Of a stretch of DNA of 36,248 nt, positions 25,001 to 32,229 are shown piece after piece. Position 1 is the first letter of the stretch; the number at the start of each line of letters is the position of its first letter. Source of the DNA: an uncultured Prevotellaceae bacterium (GTDB lineage: Bacteria; Bacteroidota; Bacteroidia; Bacteroidales; Bacteroidaceae). The stretch spans positions 1 to 36,248 of the forward strand of contig CACYQZ010000025.1 of the NCBI GenBank assembly GCA_902776665.1, written 5' to 3'. A model generated the notes under the pieces. It searched no databases and was not told the origin of the DNA. It saw only the letters and a program-made list of their open reading frames with translations. The position numbers were made by a program, and so were the translations under genes.

Positions 25001-26341
25001 CTCTGGTGTAGCCTTGGCCTGCTGGCGGAACAGCGACACGATGGTTTGCGTGTCGTCGTAGGACTTGTCTGTCTGGTTGAAACTGTCGAGCAGTTCCATT
25101 TGCGATGCCGTCGTGAAGTCAATGTCGCTCAGGTTGGTTTGGGTGAGCAAACCCTCCAAAGTCGCCTCGTAACTCTCCATGAACTGGCTGATGAGTGCCT
25201 CGGAGTATTCGCCGGCGTTGTATTCTGCCCTGAGATGGTATTGGTTGCCGATGGTATAGGCCATCATGCAAAGCGACATTTCCAGCGTGAAGTTGGTGAG
25301 TTGTATCGTCTGCACGGGCTTGCCCATCATTTGGGTGACGCCCAGCATCTCGCCCCGCCATGCAAACATGGAGTTGCTTTGCAGGTTGAGGTCGCCCATC
25401 AGGTCCGTGTAGGAATAAATGTCGTGTTCGCGACAACCTGTCATTTGCTCTTGACGGGCTTTCAGAAAGTCGAGCACGGTGGTTTCGTCGGTGAATTTGG
25501 CGTAAACGGGCAGCGTTTTCACCGTCATGCCAACGGAATGTTGGAATTTCGGTTCTGTTCGACCGTTGTAAACCGTCGTGAACAGCGCTTCCTGCTCGTT
25601 GTTGAACTTCGCCAGAAGATAGGCGTATGCCGCCGTGAAAAGGGTGTTTTTGTAGATGTTGTTGGCCTTGCAGAAGGCTTCCACTTTCTCTTGGTCGATG
25701 CTGAGCGGTCGAACCAACAAGCCTTCGGCGCGTTCCGTTCCTTCGAGGTCGGGAATGAGTTGGGTGAAAGTGTCGCCACAGTCGAAATTCTGGGCGAACC
25801 ATTGTTTGCTCTCCTCGAAAACAGGCGTTTGGCGCATGTCGGCTTCTGCGAGGGCCAGTTCCTGCATGGTCATGGCTTCGGGTTCGAGCGTCTTGCCGTT
25901 GTAGGCGGCGTCGATGTCTGCCAAAATCACTTCCATCGAAACACCGTCGCAAATGATGTGGTGGATGTCGAGCAAGAGATAGAAATGCTCGGCATCTTTC
26001 AGCAGACGGATGCGGAACAATCGGTCTTTGGTGAGGTCGAACGGTTTGATGAATCGTGCTTTTTCGGCCTCGATGTCCGTCGGTTCATGTTCGACGGTCA
26101 AGGTGAATGACTCGCTCTCGTCGAGGGTTTGAATCGGGTCGCCCTGTTCGTTCACTCCGATGTGTGTGAAGAGGGTGGGGTGGGCCGCAACGACGGTTTT
26201 AATGGCGTTCTTGAGTTTTTCTTCGTCCAGACTGCCATCGAGCACGAAAAGATAGGGAAGGTTATAGCAAATCTCACCTTGATGTGCGATGCACTCGGCG
26301 TAGATGCCATATTGTACTTTGGATAATGGTGCAGTTTTCAT
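19043..26341 (-). CDS. Two-module nonribosomal peptide synthetase, C-A-T-C-A-T-reductase
   Basis: Builds a dipeptide on carrier domains and releases it by reduction. Domains by residue: C1 about 1-410 (HHIICDG at 127-133); A1 about 430-925 (YTSGSTGVPKG at 587-597, NAYGPTE at 717-723, YRSGD at 807-811, Lys915); T1 about 935-1010 (Ser972 in VGLTSIMAI). Then C2 about 1030-1440 (HHLVVDG at 1156-1162); A2 about 1460-1950 (YTSGSTGTPKG, NGYGPTE, Lys1940); T2 about 1960-2035 (Ser1995 in LGGTSL); thioester reductase about 2065-2432 (TGATGFLG at 2075-2082, Tyr2230-x3-Lys2234). All core motifs are intact. Residues lining the A-domain pockets, aligned by eye to GrsA, read DAMFSGAIYK for A1 and DCMFIAGILK for A2; I recognise neither, but Asp in the first position indicates alpha-amino acids. 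The terminal reductase implies an aldehyde or its cyclised imine. An N-terminal C domain before the first A domain suggests N-acylation of residue one. No epimerase, thioesterase, MbtH or phosphopantetheinyl transferase is visible. No clear promoter lies just upstream. Confidence 0.96.
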   Translation of the reverse strand: MKTAPLSKVQYGIYAECIAHQGEICYNLPYLFVLDGSLDEEKLKNAIKTVVAAHPTLFTHIGVNEQGDPIQTLDESESFTLTVEHEPTDIEAEKARFIKPFDLTKDRLFRIRLLKDAEHFYLLLDIHHIICDGVSMEVILADIDAAYNGKTLEPEAMTMQELALAEADMRQTPVFEESKQWFAQNFDCGDTFTQLIPDLEGTERAEGLLVRPLSIDQEKVEAFCKANNIYKNTLFTAAYAYLLAKFNNEQEALFTTVYNGRTEPKFQHSVGMTVKTLPVYAKFTDETTVLDFLKARQEQMTGCREHDIYSYTDLMGDLNLQSNSMFAWRGEMLGVTQMMGKPVQTIQLTNFTLEMSLCMMAYTIGNQYHLRAEYNAGEYSEALISQFMESYEATLEGLLTQTNLSDIDFTTASQMELLDSFNQTDKSYDDTQTIVSLFRQQAKATPENVAVVFKDKKYTYAEVDEISDRIANHIVAKGLGNEDVVSVLIPRCEWMAIASLGVLKAGCAYQPLDPSYPKERLNFMMQDANAKLLIADEELRPIVDEYKGEVLLTKDLKGLPSLTDEEKAQLSTLTAQLKPENLFILLYTSGSTGVPKGCQLEHRNLVCFCHWYQRYFNLKPEHNVAAYASYGFDACMMDMYPALTCGASVYIIPEELRLDLIALNEYFEQNQITHSFMTTQVGYQFATSIESHSLKYLSTGGEKLASLTPPTGYHFYNAYGPTECTIYTTTFMVDKKMKEIPIGKPLDNLHLYIVDSQGRRLPVGAAGELWISGPQVSRGYLNRPEKTAEVYISNPFAENGEKYARVYRSGDIVRYLPSGDIQFVGRRDGQVKIRGFRIELKEVEAVIRDFPGIKDATVQAFDEEGGGKFIAAYIVSDETIDIKALNDFILDQKPPYMVPAVTMQIDAIPLNQNQKVNKKALPKPEKKAADVEMDSNVPMNVLEKEIHDIIAQIINTEDFGVTTVLGYVGLTSIMAIKLAIQMNKRFGVTLDSKALAKTGSVQSIENEILTALMSGGATQQQAAEAKHADMSNIPLSYAQMGVYVDSIKNPESTIYNTPVIARFPKNVDIPLLVKAMETLVKTHPMLQAHFGSEGSDIIQIVDFDQPIEITQSQHKEEEMSQYKWEFVKPFNLRQGPLYHIEIATTEQWVYLMMDMHHLVVDGGSFDVLLSQLFDLLNGKEIEPETFTYADFVAAQKAAESSEEYAAAHDFFQQRLGNVEGVTEVPSDLTNPQDKAISETVYSELDFEAIENFCRQHNISPAHHILAATFYTLSRFTNNEQLCITTISNGRSDLRIQNTVGMFVNTLALSAEIGEQSVLEFLNETSKNFDETLQHESYPFARIAADYDLSAEILFAYQMGIFEDYKYKGQSVAIEFFESDTPKFRLAFFIMNDPSGKPSVCLQYDKGRYSHETMQCLAQSVSNAANAFIRQPEMKLQQVSLLDANQTALLDSFNQTDVPYDTTQTIVSLFRRQVELTPDNMAVVYHENKYTYREVDDITERMAAYLVAKGLGREDVVSILIPRCEWMPIAALGVLKAGCAYQPLDPSYPAERLNFMIQDASAKLLIADESLRDIVNEYEGDVLLTKDIKQLPAVSEPVNVNVTVNPADLFILLYTSGSTGTPKGCQLEHRNLAAFCHWYQRRFELKAEHHVSCYASYGFDCCMMDMYPALTCGACVYIIGDDIRLTLPEVNDYFNENHITHSFMTTQVAYQFATNMDNHSLQHLIAAGEKLASLVPPKNFKMHNGYGPTEGTILITEYEVDKELKDIPVGKPLDNSRLYVVDKQFNRLPQGALGELWISGAHVTRSYLNRPEKTAEVYIDNPFSDEPKFSRIYRTGDIVRYLPDGNIQFAGRKDGQVKIRGFRIELKEVEAVIRQFPGIKDVTVQAFEYDNGGKYIAAYIVSDEQVDIKELNAFIGQQKPPYMIPAATMQIDTIPLNQNQKVNRKALPAPVIQAADHEYVEPVNEVEKLFCKIYSDILSMDKIGATDNFFELGGTSLMVTRVIIEADKAGKHIAYGDVFANPTPRQLSNFISSDTNDVDEEARNFNYGAINTVLEGNTLDAFQGGERQPIGNVLLTGATGFLGIHILQELLERDDVPTIWCLVRGETDEKAERRLKSLMFYYFNKNYNHLFGNRLRVVNGDVTQDIKVDGKIDTVFNCAAVVKHFSKGTEIEDVNVGGALHCVKFCLLNDARLIHVSTYSTAGMSVDGIPSENSMYSEQKLYFGQNLGNQYIHSKFISERIVLDAIAMHKLNAKVMRVGNLSPRSTDGEFQINFNTNSAMGRIRVYQMLGCYPYDLNDEPMEFSPVNEVAKAIVLLSETPQACCVFHPFNNHFVHFGDVLQELSNVTQGPRQVEEEDFNKELEAAKQDAEKAKRLSSLLAYQDMAHGQKVIEIPSENQYTTQVLYRLGFRWSTTSWDYVERMLSAISGFGFFE

Positions 26342-26420
26342 CGTTCAAATGGTTTTAAGTTATTGATCGATTAAATAATCTTGGCTGAATTGAGGAAAAT
26401 CACTCCACACTCCACACGTC

Positions 26421-27767
26421 TCACCACTTAGCCGTGAACAGGCTGGGCGAAATGGCCAATGTGAACCAGCCCCAACGAGCCCGTTTGTTGCTACCATCCT
26501 GCTTCAGGTTCATCATCGTGTCGGTGCCAAACATCATGGTGTAGCCAGCCGAGAGGCCAATGTCTTTCGTAAACTGATAACTGGCCTCGAGTTCAACGCT
26601 GTGACCCAACGTACTGTTGAAATTGTCGAGTTGGGTTGCCACGGCAAGATAGTGGTAGGTGGCACCGAGTCTCAACTTGCTGTTAGGATTGCTGAAAGCA
26701 CCCACGAATGCGTTTTGCAGACCCGGCGTGAAGCCGTTGGTGTAGGCACTTTCATAGAAGTAGTCCATGATGCCGTAGAATTTCGTTCGCGAGCCGTAGA
26801 GTGGGGCAAAGCCGCCGAGCTGGTCGTGCAGCACCATGACCATCGGTCCGCCATAGGCCACGGGCACATAGTCGTCGCCGCTCAGATGGTCGTAGCCAAG
26901 CACGAATTCATATTTGTCGGAGGGCTTCACCGTGGCTTTCACACTCGCCATCCATGCTTTGATGGGCAAGAAGTGCTTGTTCGGAAACACCATCTTACCC
27001 GTCTGGCGATAGTAAGAACCTTCGATGGTGAAGTGTTTGGGATGGTAATTGACGTAGGCACCCCAAATCTGCTGATATTTCGTGCAAGGCGGATTGTCGG
27101 GGTCTTCCATTTTCTGGTCATCGACCTCGATGTAGTCGCCGGCCTGCATACCGAAATTCATAAAGAGCAGCGATGCACCGAGCGGGAATTTGGGCATGTC
27201 GTAGTGATACCACAGGGCGTGCATCGTCTTGTAGATTTGGGCGCCATTGTCGTAATAGGTGCCGTTATAGACTTCGTCGCCGTTTTGGTTGTAGGCGAAG
27301 ATGGCGTGCGCCTTGTGGCCATGACCTTCATAGCCCACTCTGACAATGTCGTGCGACAGCGATGCCGTGGCGAAGTCGTTGGGACCAACGATGCGCTCGT
27401 CGTCGTAGGCCAGTGCCACGCGACCCACTTGGGCAAAAAGGCCGTTTTTGGCCGTCATTTTCACCCAACCTTCATAGAGATTGAGGGCCTGATTGCCACT
27501 CATGCCCCATACGGCCTTGTTCTGAAGCACGGCATGGGCCTGCAATCCTGGTCTTTCGTAATCTACAACCAAGCGATTGCGCCCGAAGAGAAAGTGCGAC
27601 TTGTCTTCCGTTCTGACAACGTTGTCGTCGGGTTTCGGAAGACCGCCACCGCACGTTTCACCGTGGGTCACCAATTCCAGGCCTACACTGATTTTGTTGA
27701 GCGTGTCTTTCTGTGCCCAACTGGCCGTCGATGTCGCCAATGATAGCAAAATAAGAAACTTTCTCAT
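26421..27767 (-). CDS. Outer-membrane beta-barrel (alginate-export/porin-like)
   Basis: From the ATG at 27767 the protein is 448 residues with signal peptide MRKFLILLSLATSTASWAQ. The mature part consists of alternating strands (RNRLVVDYERPGLQAHAVLQNKAVWG, GLFAQVGRVALAYDDERIVG, VELEASYQFTKDIGLSAGYTMMFG), consistent with a barrel of roughly 16-18 strands like AlgE-type export porins. There is no plug or TonB box. Substrate is unknown; its place between the STAS gene and the synthetase makes a role in secretion or sensing conceivable. An in-frame ATG at 27791 would overlap the STAS stop and precede the signal peptide by eight residues, so I prefer 27767, 16 bases after the STAS gene. The synthetase gene starts 79 bases downstream. 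Confidence 0.78.
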   Translation of the reverse strand: MRKFLILLSLATSTASWAQKDTLNKISVGLELVTHGETCGGGLPKPDDNVVRTEDKSHFLFGRNRLVVDYERPGLQAHAVLQNKAVWGMSGNQALNLYEGWVKMTAKNGLFAQVGRVALAYDDERIVGPNDFATASLSHDIVRVGYEGHGHKAHAIFAYNQNGDEVYNGTYYDNGAQIYKTMHALWYHYDMPKFPLGASLLFMNFGMQAGDYIEVDDQKMEDPDNPPCTKYQQIWGAYVNYHPKHFTIEGSYYRQTGKMVFPNKHFLPIKAWMASVKATVKPSDKYEFVLGYDHLSGDDYVPVAYGGPMVMVLHDQLGGFAPLYGSRTKFYGIMDYFYESAYTNGFTPGLQNAFVGAFSNPNSKLRLGATYHYLAVATQLDNFNSTLGHSVELEASYQFTKDIGLSAGYTMMFGTDTMMNLKQDGSNKRARWGWFTLAISPSLFTAKW

Positions 27768-27783
27768 AGGTTGGGTGTTTTTT

Positions 27784-28086
27784 TTATTCAAAATCGAAAA
27801 TGCTGATGAATCCCGTCAGTTTGAAGACATTTTTGATGTCGTCGTTCATGCCGCGCATCACCACTTTGCTGCCGTTGGCCTTGGCACCTTTGAGAATGCT
27901 CAGCAGGATGCGCAGACCGCTCGATGCGATGTATTCGAGGTTGGTGCAGTCGATGATGACGTCCTTACCTTCGCTGTTGTAGATGGGTTTCAAGACTTCT
28001 TCTGCTTCCAGTGCTGCAGCGGTGTCCATTTCTCCTTCCAATGTGGCAAGATACTTGCCGTCGATTTCTTCAATTCTTGCGTTCAT
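27784..28086 (-). CDS. STAS domain protein, anti-sigma-factor-antagonist-like
   Basis: A single 100-residue STAS domain. The central segment DCTNLEYIASSGLRILLSI carries the serine pair (Ser55-Ser56) at the place where SpoIIAA and RsbV are phosphorylated by their kinase partners and dephosphorylated by PP2C phosphatases. It starts 4 bases after the stop of the phosphatase/ATPase gene, so the pair is almost certainly co-expressed and forms a partner-switching module. No anti-sigma factor or sigma factor gene is in the window; the output target is unknown. Confidence 0.92.
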   Translation of the reverse strand: MNARIEEIDGKYLATLEGEMDTAAALEAEEVLKPIYNSEGKDVIIDCTNLEYIASSGLRILLSILKGAKANGSKVVMRGMNDDIKNVFKLTGFISIFDFE

Positions 28087-28090
28087 AGTG

Positions 28091-30274
28091 TCAATGATTT
28101 TTTAAGTTTTTGATAAGAGTTAATACATTCTTTCCGCCCTCGCGCTCATAGTTGATGGAGTCCATGAGTTCTCGCACCAGATGGATGCCAAGTCCGCCAA
28201 TCTGTCGGTCTTCGGCCGAGAGGGTGGTGTCGGTTTTTCCTTTTAGCGTGGGGTCGAAGACGACGCCCGAGTCGATGATGATGATTTTGAGGTACTTGTC
28301 GTCAGACATCATGTTGATGGTGATGTCGCCGTCGGTGCCAATCGGATAGGCATAGTCAATCACATTGACGACAGCCTCTTCGACGGCCAGTTGCAACTGA
28401 CGTGCCAACGACTTGTCCATGTCCATTTGGGCATAGAAAGCCTTCTGGAATTGGTTCAGTTTCAACACGTCGTGGACATCGTTCTTGATGCTCAGCGTGT
28501 CGGCCAGTTTGCTTTCAAACTGTTGGGGCGTGTAGTGGATGGCGAGCATCGTCAAGTCGTCGCTTTGCTCGGCGTCGCCCACATATTGGTGCACCTCTTC
28601 GGTGACGATTTCGAGAATTTGGCTCGGTGTCAGGTCTTTTTCTGCGCATTTTCCGAGCACTTCCTTCACGCGCTCGATGCCAAAATATTGCTTGTATCCC
28701 TTTTTGGCCTCGGTCAGTCCGTCGGTATAGAGGAAAAGCGTGCTGTTGGGCGCGAGCACCGTCTCTTGAATATCGTATTTCGTGTCTTCAAACACTCCGA
28801 TGGGCAGATGTGGCACACATTCCTCCATTCTCACGTTGCCGTTCTCGATGATGAGCGGACTGTCGTGTCCAGCGTCGCAGTAGCGCAGATTGCCTGTGGG
28901 CAGGTCGAGCACGCCAATGAACATGGTGACGAAGATGTTGGAGTCGTTGCCCTTGCACGATGCCTCGTTGACAGATTGCATGATGTGGGCAGGATTGTTT
29001 TCGTGGGCAGAGAAAGCGCGGAAAAGCGAGTGGACCACGCCCATGACCATGGCCGACGGGGCACCCTTGCCACTGACGTCGCCGATGCAGAAGAAGAGTT
29101 TTTCGTCGCGGATGTAGTAGTCGAACAGGTCGCCACCCACCTCACGGGCAGGTACCAGCGAGCCGTGGATATCGACATCGTCGCGCCGCACGAATTGTTT
29201 GGGCAGCATGTTCTGTTGAATCTGGCTGGCCACGTGCAATTCGCTGTCGATGCGCTCTTTTTCGGCATTGACCTTGTGGAAACGCTTCAGGTTGCGTGAA
29301 CTGCGCCAGACGATGAACCACGCGAAGAGCAGTCCGAGAACCAACGGCAACATCAGCATCGAGCGCATCATGCGCAGTCGGCCAAACACTTCGTTGTCGT
29401 CGAGAATGTTGATGAGAATCCAGTCGGTTTTACCGCCTACGAGGGTGTAGAAAACGTGGTGTTTCTTGCCGTCGTTCGTCGTCATCGTCAGGTATTCCGA
29501 CTTGTCCTTGTCGGCTTTCACGAGTTCGAGAATTTCCCTGAAAATCGGATTGTCTTGACCTGCGAGCAGGTGGTAGTTGCCAGTCACAAGAAAGCGCTGG
29601 GTCGATTTGTAGATTTTCTCCTCGTTCATCACTTCTTCGAGCAGGTCGGTGGAAATGTCGGCCACAATGACACCAACAATTCGGTTCGCCTTGTCGCGAA
29701 CAGGCGTGCTATAGGTCGTGATGATTGATTTCGGGCCGACGGCGTTCTCATACGGCTCGCTCCAATGCGAAATCCCCTGTTCGACGGGGATTCGGTAATA
29801 TTCTTTTTGCGTAAAGTCAGACTTTTCTCTGTCCACTCGCAGCGAAACGATGGAGTCGGTTCCACCGCGCACGGAGTAGGGCACGAAGAATTTTCCCTTG
29901 CTGGGATAGTAGTTCGGCTCAAAAACGACGCCGCTGCCCCAGAAAATAGGATTGTTCTTCACCATCTGATGCGACAGTTCGAGCATCCAATCGGGTTCAT
30001 CGAGCGCTTCGCCCACTACCCACGACATGTTATCGACCGTCACCTCGGCGTTGGCCAGTTTGTTGCGAATGCAAAGGTAGATGGCGTTCATTTCGACACC
30101 CACCATTCGCTCCATGGTTCTCTGGATGAAGTTTTGCGCTTGATAGAACATCAGACCCATCATCAACTCTAACAGCAATACAGCCGAGATGATGACCGTC
30201 AAACTGGTGTTGCCCTTCAAGAAGTTTCTCAATCGGTTCCACCAACTATCTTGGGTCGCTTCCTTTCTATCCAT
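28091..30274 (-). CDS. Membrane sensor with PP2C (SpoIIE/RsbU-type) phosphatase and HATPase domains
   Basis: 727 residues from the ATG at 30274, which follows AGGAG. Layout: membrane helix about 24-45; extracytoplasmic dCache-like sensor about 50-300 (contains WSEPYENAVGPKSIITTYSTPV); second helix about 306-323; coiled linker with IDSELHVASQIQQNMLP. The PP2C phosphatase covers about 365-582, with metal-binding Asp residues in GGDLFDYY, GDVSGKG, YTDGL and QSDDLTM. A histidine-kinase-like ATPase domain covers about 590-727 (LAVEEAVVNVIDYAY, DSGVVFDP, GGLGIHLV). Phosphatase and RsbW-like kinase are thus fused in one chain, so the protein could both remove and add phosphate on the STAS partner encoded 4 bases downstream. 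A longer upstream frame (to 30400) is rejected: it lacks a ribosome site and begins before the predicted transcription start. Confidence 0.93.
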   Translation of the reverse strand: MDRKEATQDSWWNRLRNFLKGNTSLTVIISAVLLLELMMGLMFYQAQNFIQRTMERMVGVEMNAIYLCIRNKLANAEVTVDNMSWVVGEALDEPDWMLELSHQMVKNNPIFWGSGVVFEPNYYPSKGKFFVPYSVRGGTDSIVSLRVDREKSDFTQKEYYRIPVEQGISHWSEPYENAVGPKSIITTYSTPVRDKANRIVGVIVADISTDLLEEVMNEEKIYKSTQRFLVTGNYHLLAGQDNPIFREILELVKADKDKSEYLTMTTNDGKKHHVFYTLVGGKTDWILINILDDNEVFGRLRMMRSMLMLPLVLGLLFAWFIVWRSSRNLKRFHKVNAEKERIDSELHVASQIQQNMLPKQFVRRDDVDIHGSLVPAREVGGDLFDYYIRDEKLFFCIGDVSGKGAPSAMVMGVVHSLFRAFSAHENNPAHIMQSVNEASCKGNDSNIFVTMFIGVLDLPTGNLRYCDAGHDSPLIIENGNVRMEECVPHLPIGVFEDTKYDIQETVLAPNSTLFLYTDGLTEAKKGYKQYFGIERVKEVLGKCAEKDLTPSQILEIVTEEVHQYVGDAEQSDDLTMLAIHYTPQQFESKLADTLSIKNDVHDVLKLNQFQKAFYAQMDMDKSLARQLQLAVEEAVVNVIDYAYPIGTDGDITINMMSDDKYLKIIIIDSGVVFDPTLKGKTDTTLSAEDRQIGGLGIHLVRELMDSINYEREGGKNVLTLIKNLKNH

Positions 30275-30369
30275 GTTTCTAACTCCTAATCCCAGTCTTT
30301 TGGGTCGAAATCGTCCCAGAGGTTTCCCCACTTGGCACGAGGATCGATTTTTTAGTGCCTTATCACACG

Positions 30370-30401
30370 CAAATGTACGATGAATTGGGAAAAACTCCAA
30401 A
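30370..30401 (-). promoter_or_regulatory. Promoter of the phosphatase-STAS-(barrel-NRPS-udk) operon
   Basis: On the minus strand TTTG (30398-30401) and TACATTTG (30370-30377) are separated by exactly 20 bases, a full match to the Bacteroidota consensus. Transcription would start near 30363, giving a leader of about 90 bases before the ATG at 30274. The rest of the 30275-30493 gap holds only AT-rich sequence and the 3' end region of the upstream barrel gene. Confidence 0.85.
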
Positions 30402-30493
30402 AAAATCTTTACTTTTTTGGCGGAAAGGTGAGAAAATTATTACTTTTTAATGGATTTTGCTTTTTTTGCACTTTAGCCGACTCGCCGATGATG

Positions 30494-32200
30494 TCATAAT
30501 GTGTATTGTGCACCTACGACAAGGGCGCGATTGCCTGTCTTCTGGCCGGCGATGTTGCGATAGTCGGCATAGACGTTGAGGTGTTTGTTGATGAAATGAC
30601 TGAGACGTGATGAGGCATAGAGGTTGGGAGTGTAAATGTCGTATTCTCGGTTGCTGATATAGAGTAGGGTAGCGGCGAGACGAGTGTCTTTGGTGATGTT
30701 CAGCGACGGCATACATTTCAGTTGGTAGAAATTGTAGTTGGTCTTAAAAGTTCCCATGTCTCCGCGGTCGTGCCTGTGGCTGAAGGCAGCACCGAGGGTC
30801 AGCCGCATGATTCCCTTGTGCCACATGGCACTTGACTGGATTGTGAACAGGTTGTAATTTCCGCTTGCAACCTCTATGAAGTTCGTGTTTTGAATACCAC
30901 CCATGACGACGAGGTCTTTGCTTTGATAGGTGTATTTCAGTTCGGTGACATAGGCCAAGTGACGATATACGTCGGTGTTGTATTGGTAGCGGTTCTTCTC
31001 GTAGTCTTTCGTGAAGAACATATTGACCAACGGCATTTCGTATTTATGCGAAAAAGTGCCTTGAATGGTGTGTTTTCCGCTGAAAGTGTATCCAATTCTA
31101 CCGACATAGCCATGATGGTTGCGAGTGTGGTGCCAAAGGTCTTGTTCTGGAACGTTATAAGGCTTTTGCCAGTAACTCATGATGCGGTATCTGTCGCCGA
31201 GACTGAATAGCCATGGACCGTGTTTGTAGTCGAGTTGCACATAGACGTCGTTATACATCGTTTGTGTTCGCTCAATTCCACGAAACCAGACGTTCTCATA
31301 GCCGATTTCTGCGCCTACGAGAAGCCATGTTTTGTGATTCATCAAAGGAATGTTCGACTCCACATTGAAGTAGGTGTAGTTGATTCTTTCCTTGGAGTAG
31401 GAACCCTGATTGCCGCGATAGTCGTTGTTGGAGTTGGCATATTCTGCCTCAATACAAAGGTCGGCATCCTTGTCGTTGAGTGTGCGGACGTATGTGGTGC
31501 TGAAAACGACATCACGCTGTATGCTTGAAAGCGATGTCTCGTCGGGAATATACAGTTTGTCTTTACTGTCGCTCACGCTCTGTACGAGATTGAACTGTAT
31601 GCTGTCTTTATTCGTAATTTGCCACTTGGCACTCAGGCGCAGGTTCTCGATGGCACTGCGTGTGGTCTCGGAACCAAAATCTTGAGTGATTTTGCGGTAT
31701 TTGGTGGTGCCCACTGCCGTTGCCGAGAGGGTGAAATGCTGGTCGTCGTTGTAGTGCACCATGTCGGTATAGATACGTGCGCTGCCATAGGTGTTTCCCT
31801 GTACTGCCACCTTGCTGTCTGCAGCCGTCTTGCGATACTGAATGTCGATGGCGCCATTGGTGCCATCTGTACCCTTGGATGCTACGGTGTGGGTACAAAT
31901 CTGCACGGTTTTCAGTTCACGCGCCTTGGTGTGGTAGAGGAACGCCTCCCTGTCGATGTTGATGTCGATGTTGTCAATGCGAATGTCGTACTTCGACAAG
32001 ACGTCGGTGCCATCATGTGAAACAAATTCTGGACACAGCATGAGGATGTCCATGAGCGATTCGTCGCCGTTGAGTTCGAGTTTGTCGATGTGGATGACGT
32101 AACGGTCTCCGCGATGTTCAATAGCTTCTGCATCGGCATTGATACAGAAAGCGGCTCCCAAAAAAGTGAGAGCCAGCTTTAACAGCCACTTATTTTTCAT
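30494..32200 (-). CDS. Outer-membrane barrel with minimal plug-like domain (TonB-receptor-related)
   Basis: 568 residues from the ATG at 32200, with signal peptide MKNKWLLKLALTFLGAAFCINADA. Residues about 35-130 resemble a reduced plug: LELNGDESLMDILMLCPEF, YDIRIDNIDINIDREAFLYHTKARELKTVQIC and GTDGTNGAIDIQYRK. The remainder is barrel strands and ends with a typical outer-membrane C-terminus (NRALVVGAQYTL). The N-terminal carboxypeptidase-like repeat of SusC proteins is absent, no SusD partner is present, and no TonB box is obvious. Substrate unknown. It follows the endonuclease-family gene by 29 bases on the same strand and may be co-transcribed. An ATG at 32218 would add six residues. Confidence 0.78.
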   Translation of the reverse strand: MKNKWLLKLALTFLGAAFCINADAEAIEHRGDRYVIHIDKLELNGDESLMDILMLCPEFVSHDGTDVLSKYDIRIDNIDINIDREAFLYHTKARELKTVQICTHTVASKGTDGTNGAIDIQYRKTAADSKVAVQGNTYGSARIYTDMVHYNDDQHFTLSATAVGTTKYRKITQDFGSETTRSAIENLRLSAKWQITNKDSIQFNLVQSVSDSKDKLYIPDETSLSSIQRDVVFSTTYVRTLNDKDADLCIEAEYANSNNDYRGNQGSYSKERINYTYFNVESNIPLMNHKTWLLVGAEIGYENVWFRGIERTQTMYNDVYVQLDYKHGPWLFSLGDRYRIMSYWQKPYNVPEQDLWHHTRNHHGYVGRIGYTFSGKHTIQGTFSHKYEMPLVNMFFTKDYEKNRYQYNTDVYRHLAYVTELKYTYQSKDLVVMGGIQNTNFIEVASGNYNLFTIQSSAMWHKGIMRLTLGAAFSHRHDRGDMGTFKTNYNFYQLKCMPSLNITKDTRLAATLLYISNREYDIYTPNLYASSRLSHFINKHLNVYADYRNIAGQKTGNRALVVGAQYTL

Positions 32201-32229
32201 ACCACAATGTGTTGTCACACTTCACAAAC

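Noticed and set aside
26601-27743. 380-codon open frame on the plus strand, and one at 28391-29299
   Set aside because: Antisense to the outer-membrane barrel and the phosphatase genes; no signal or domain.
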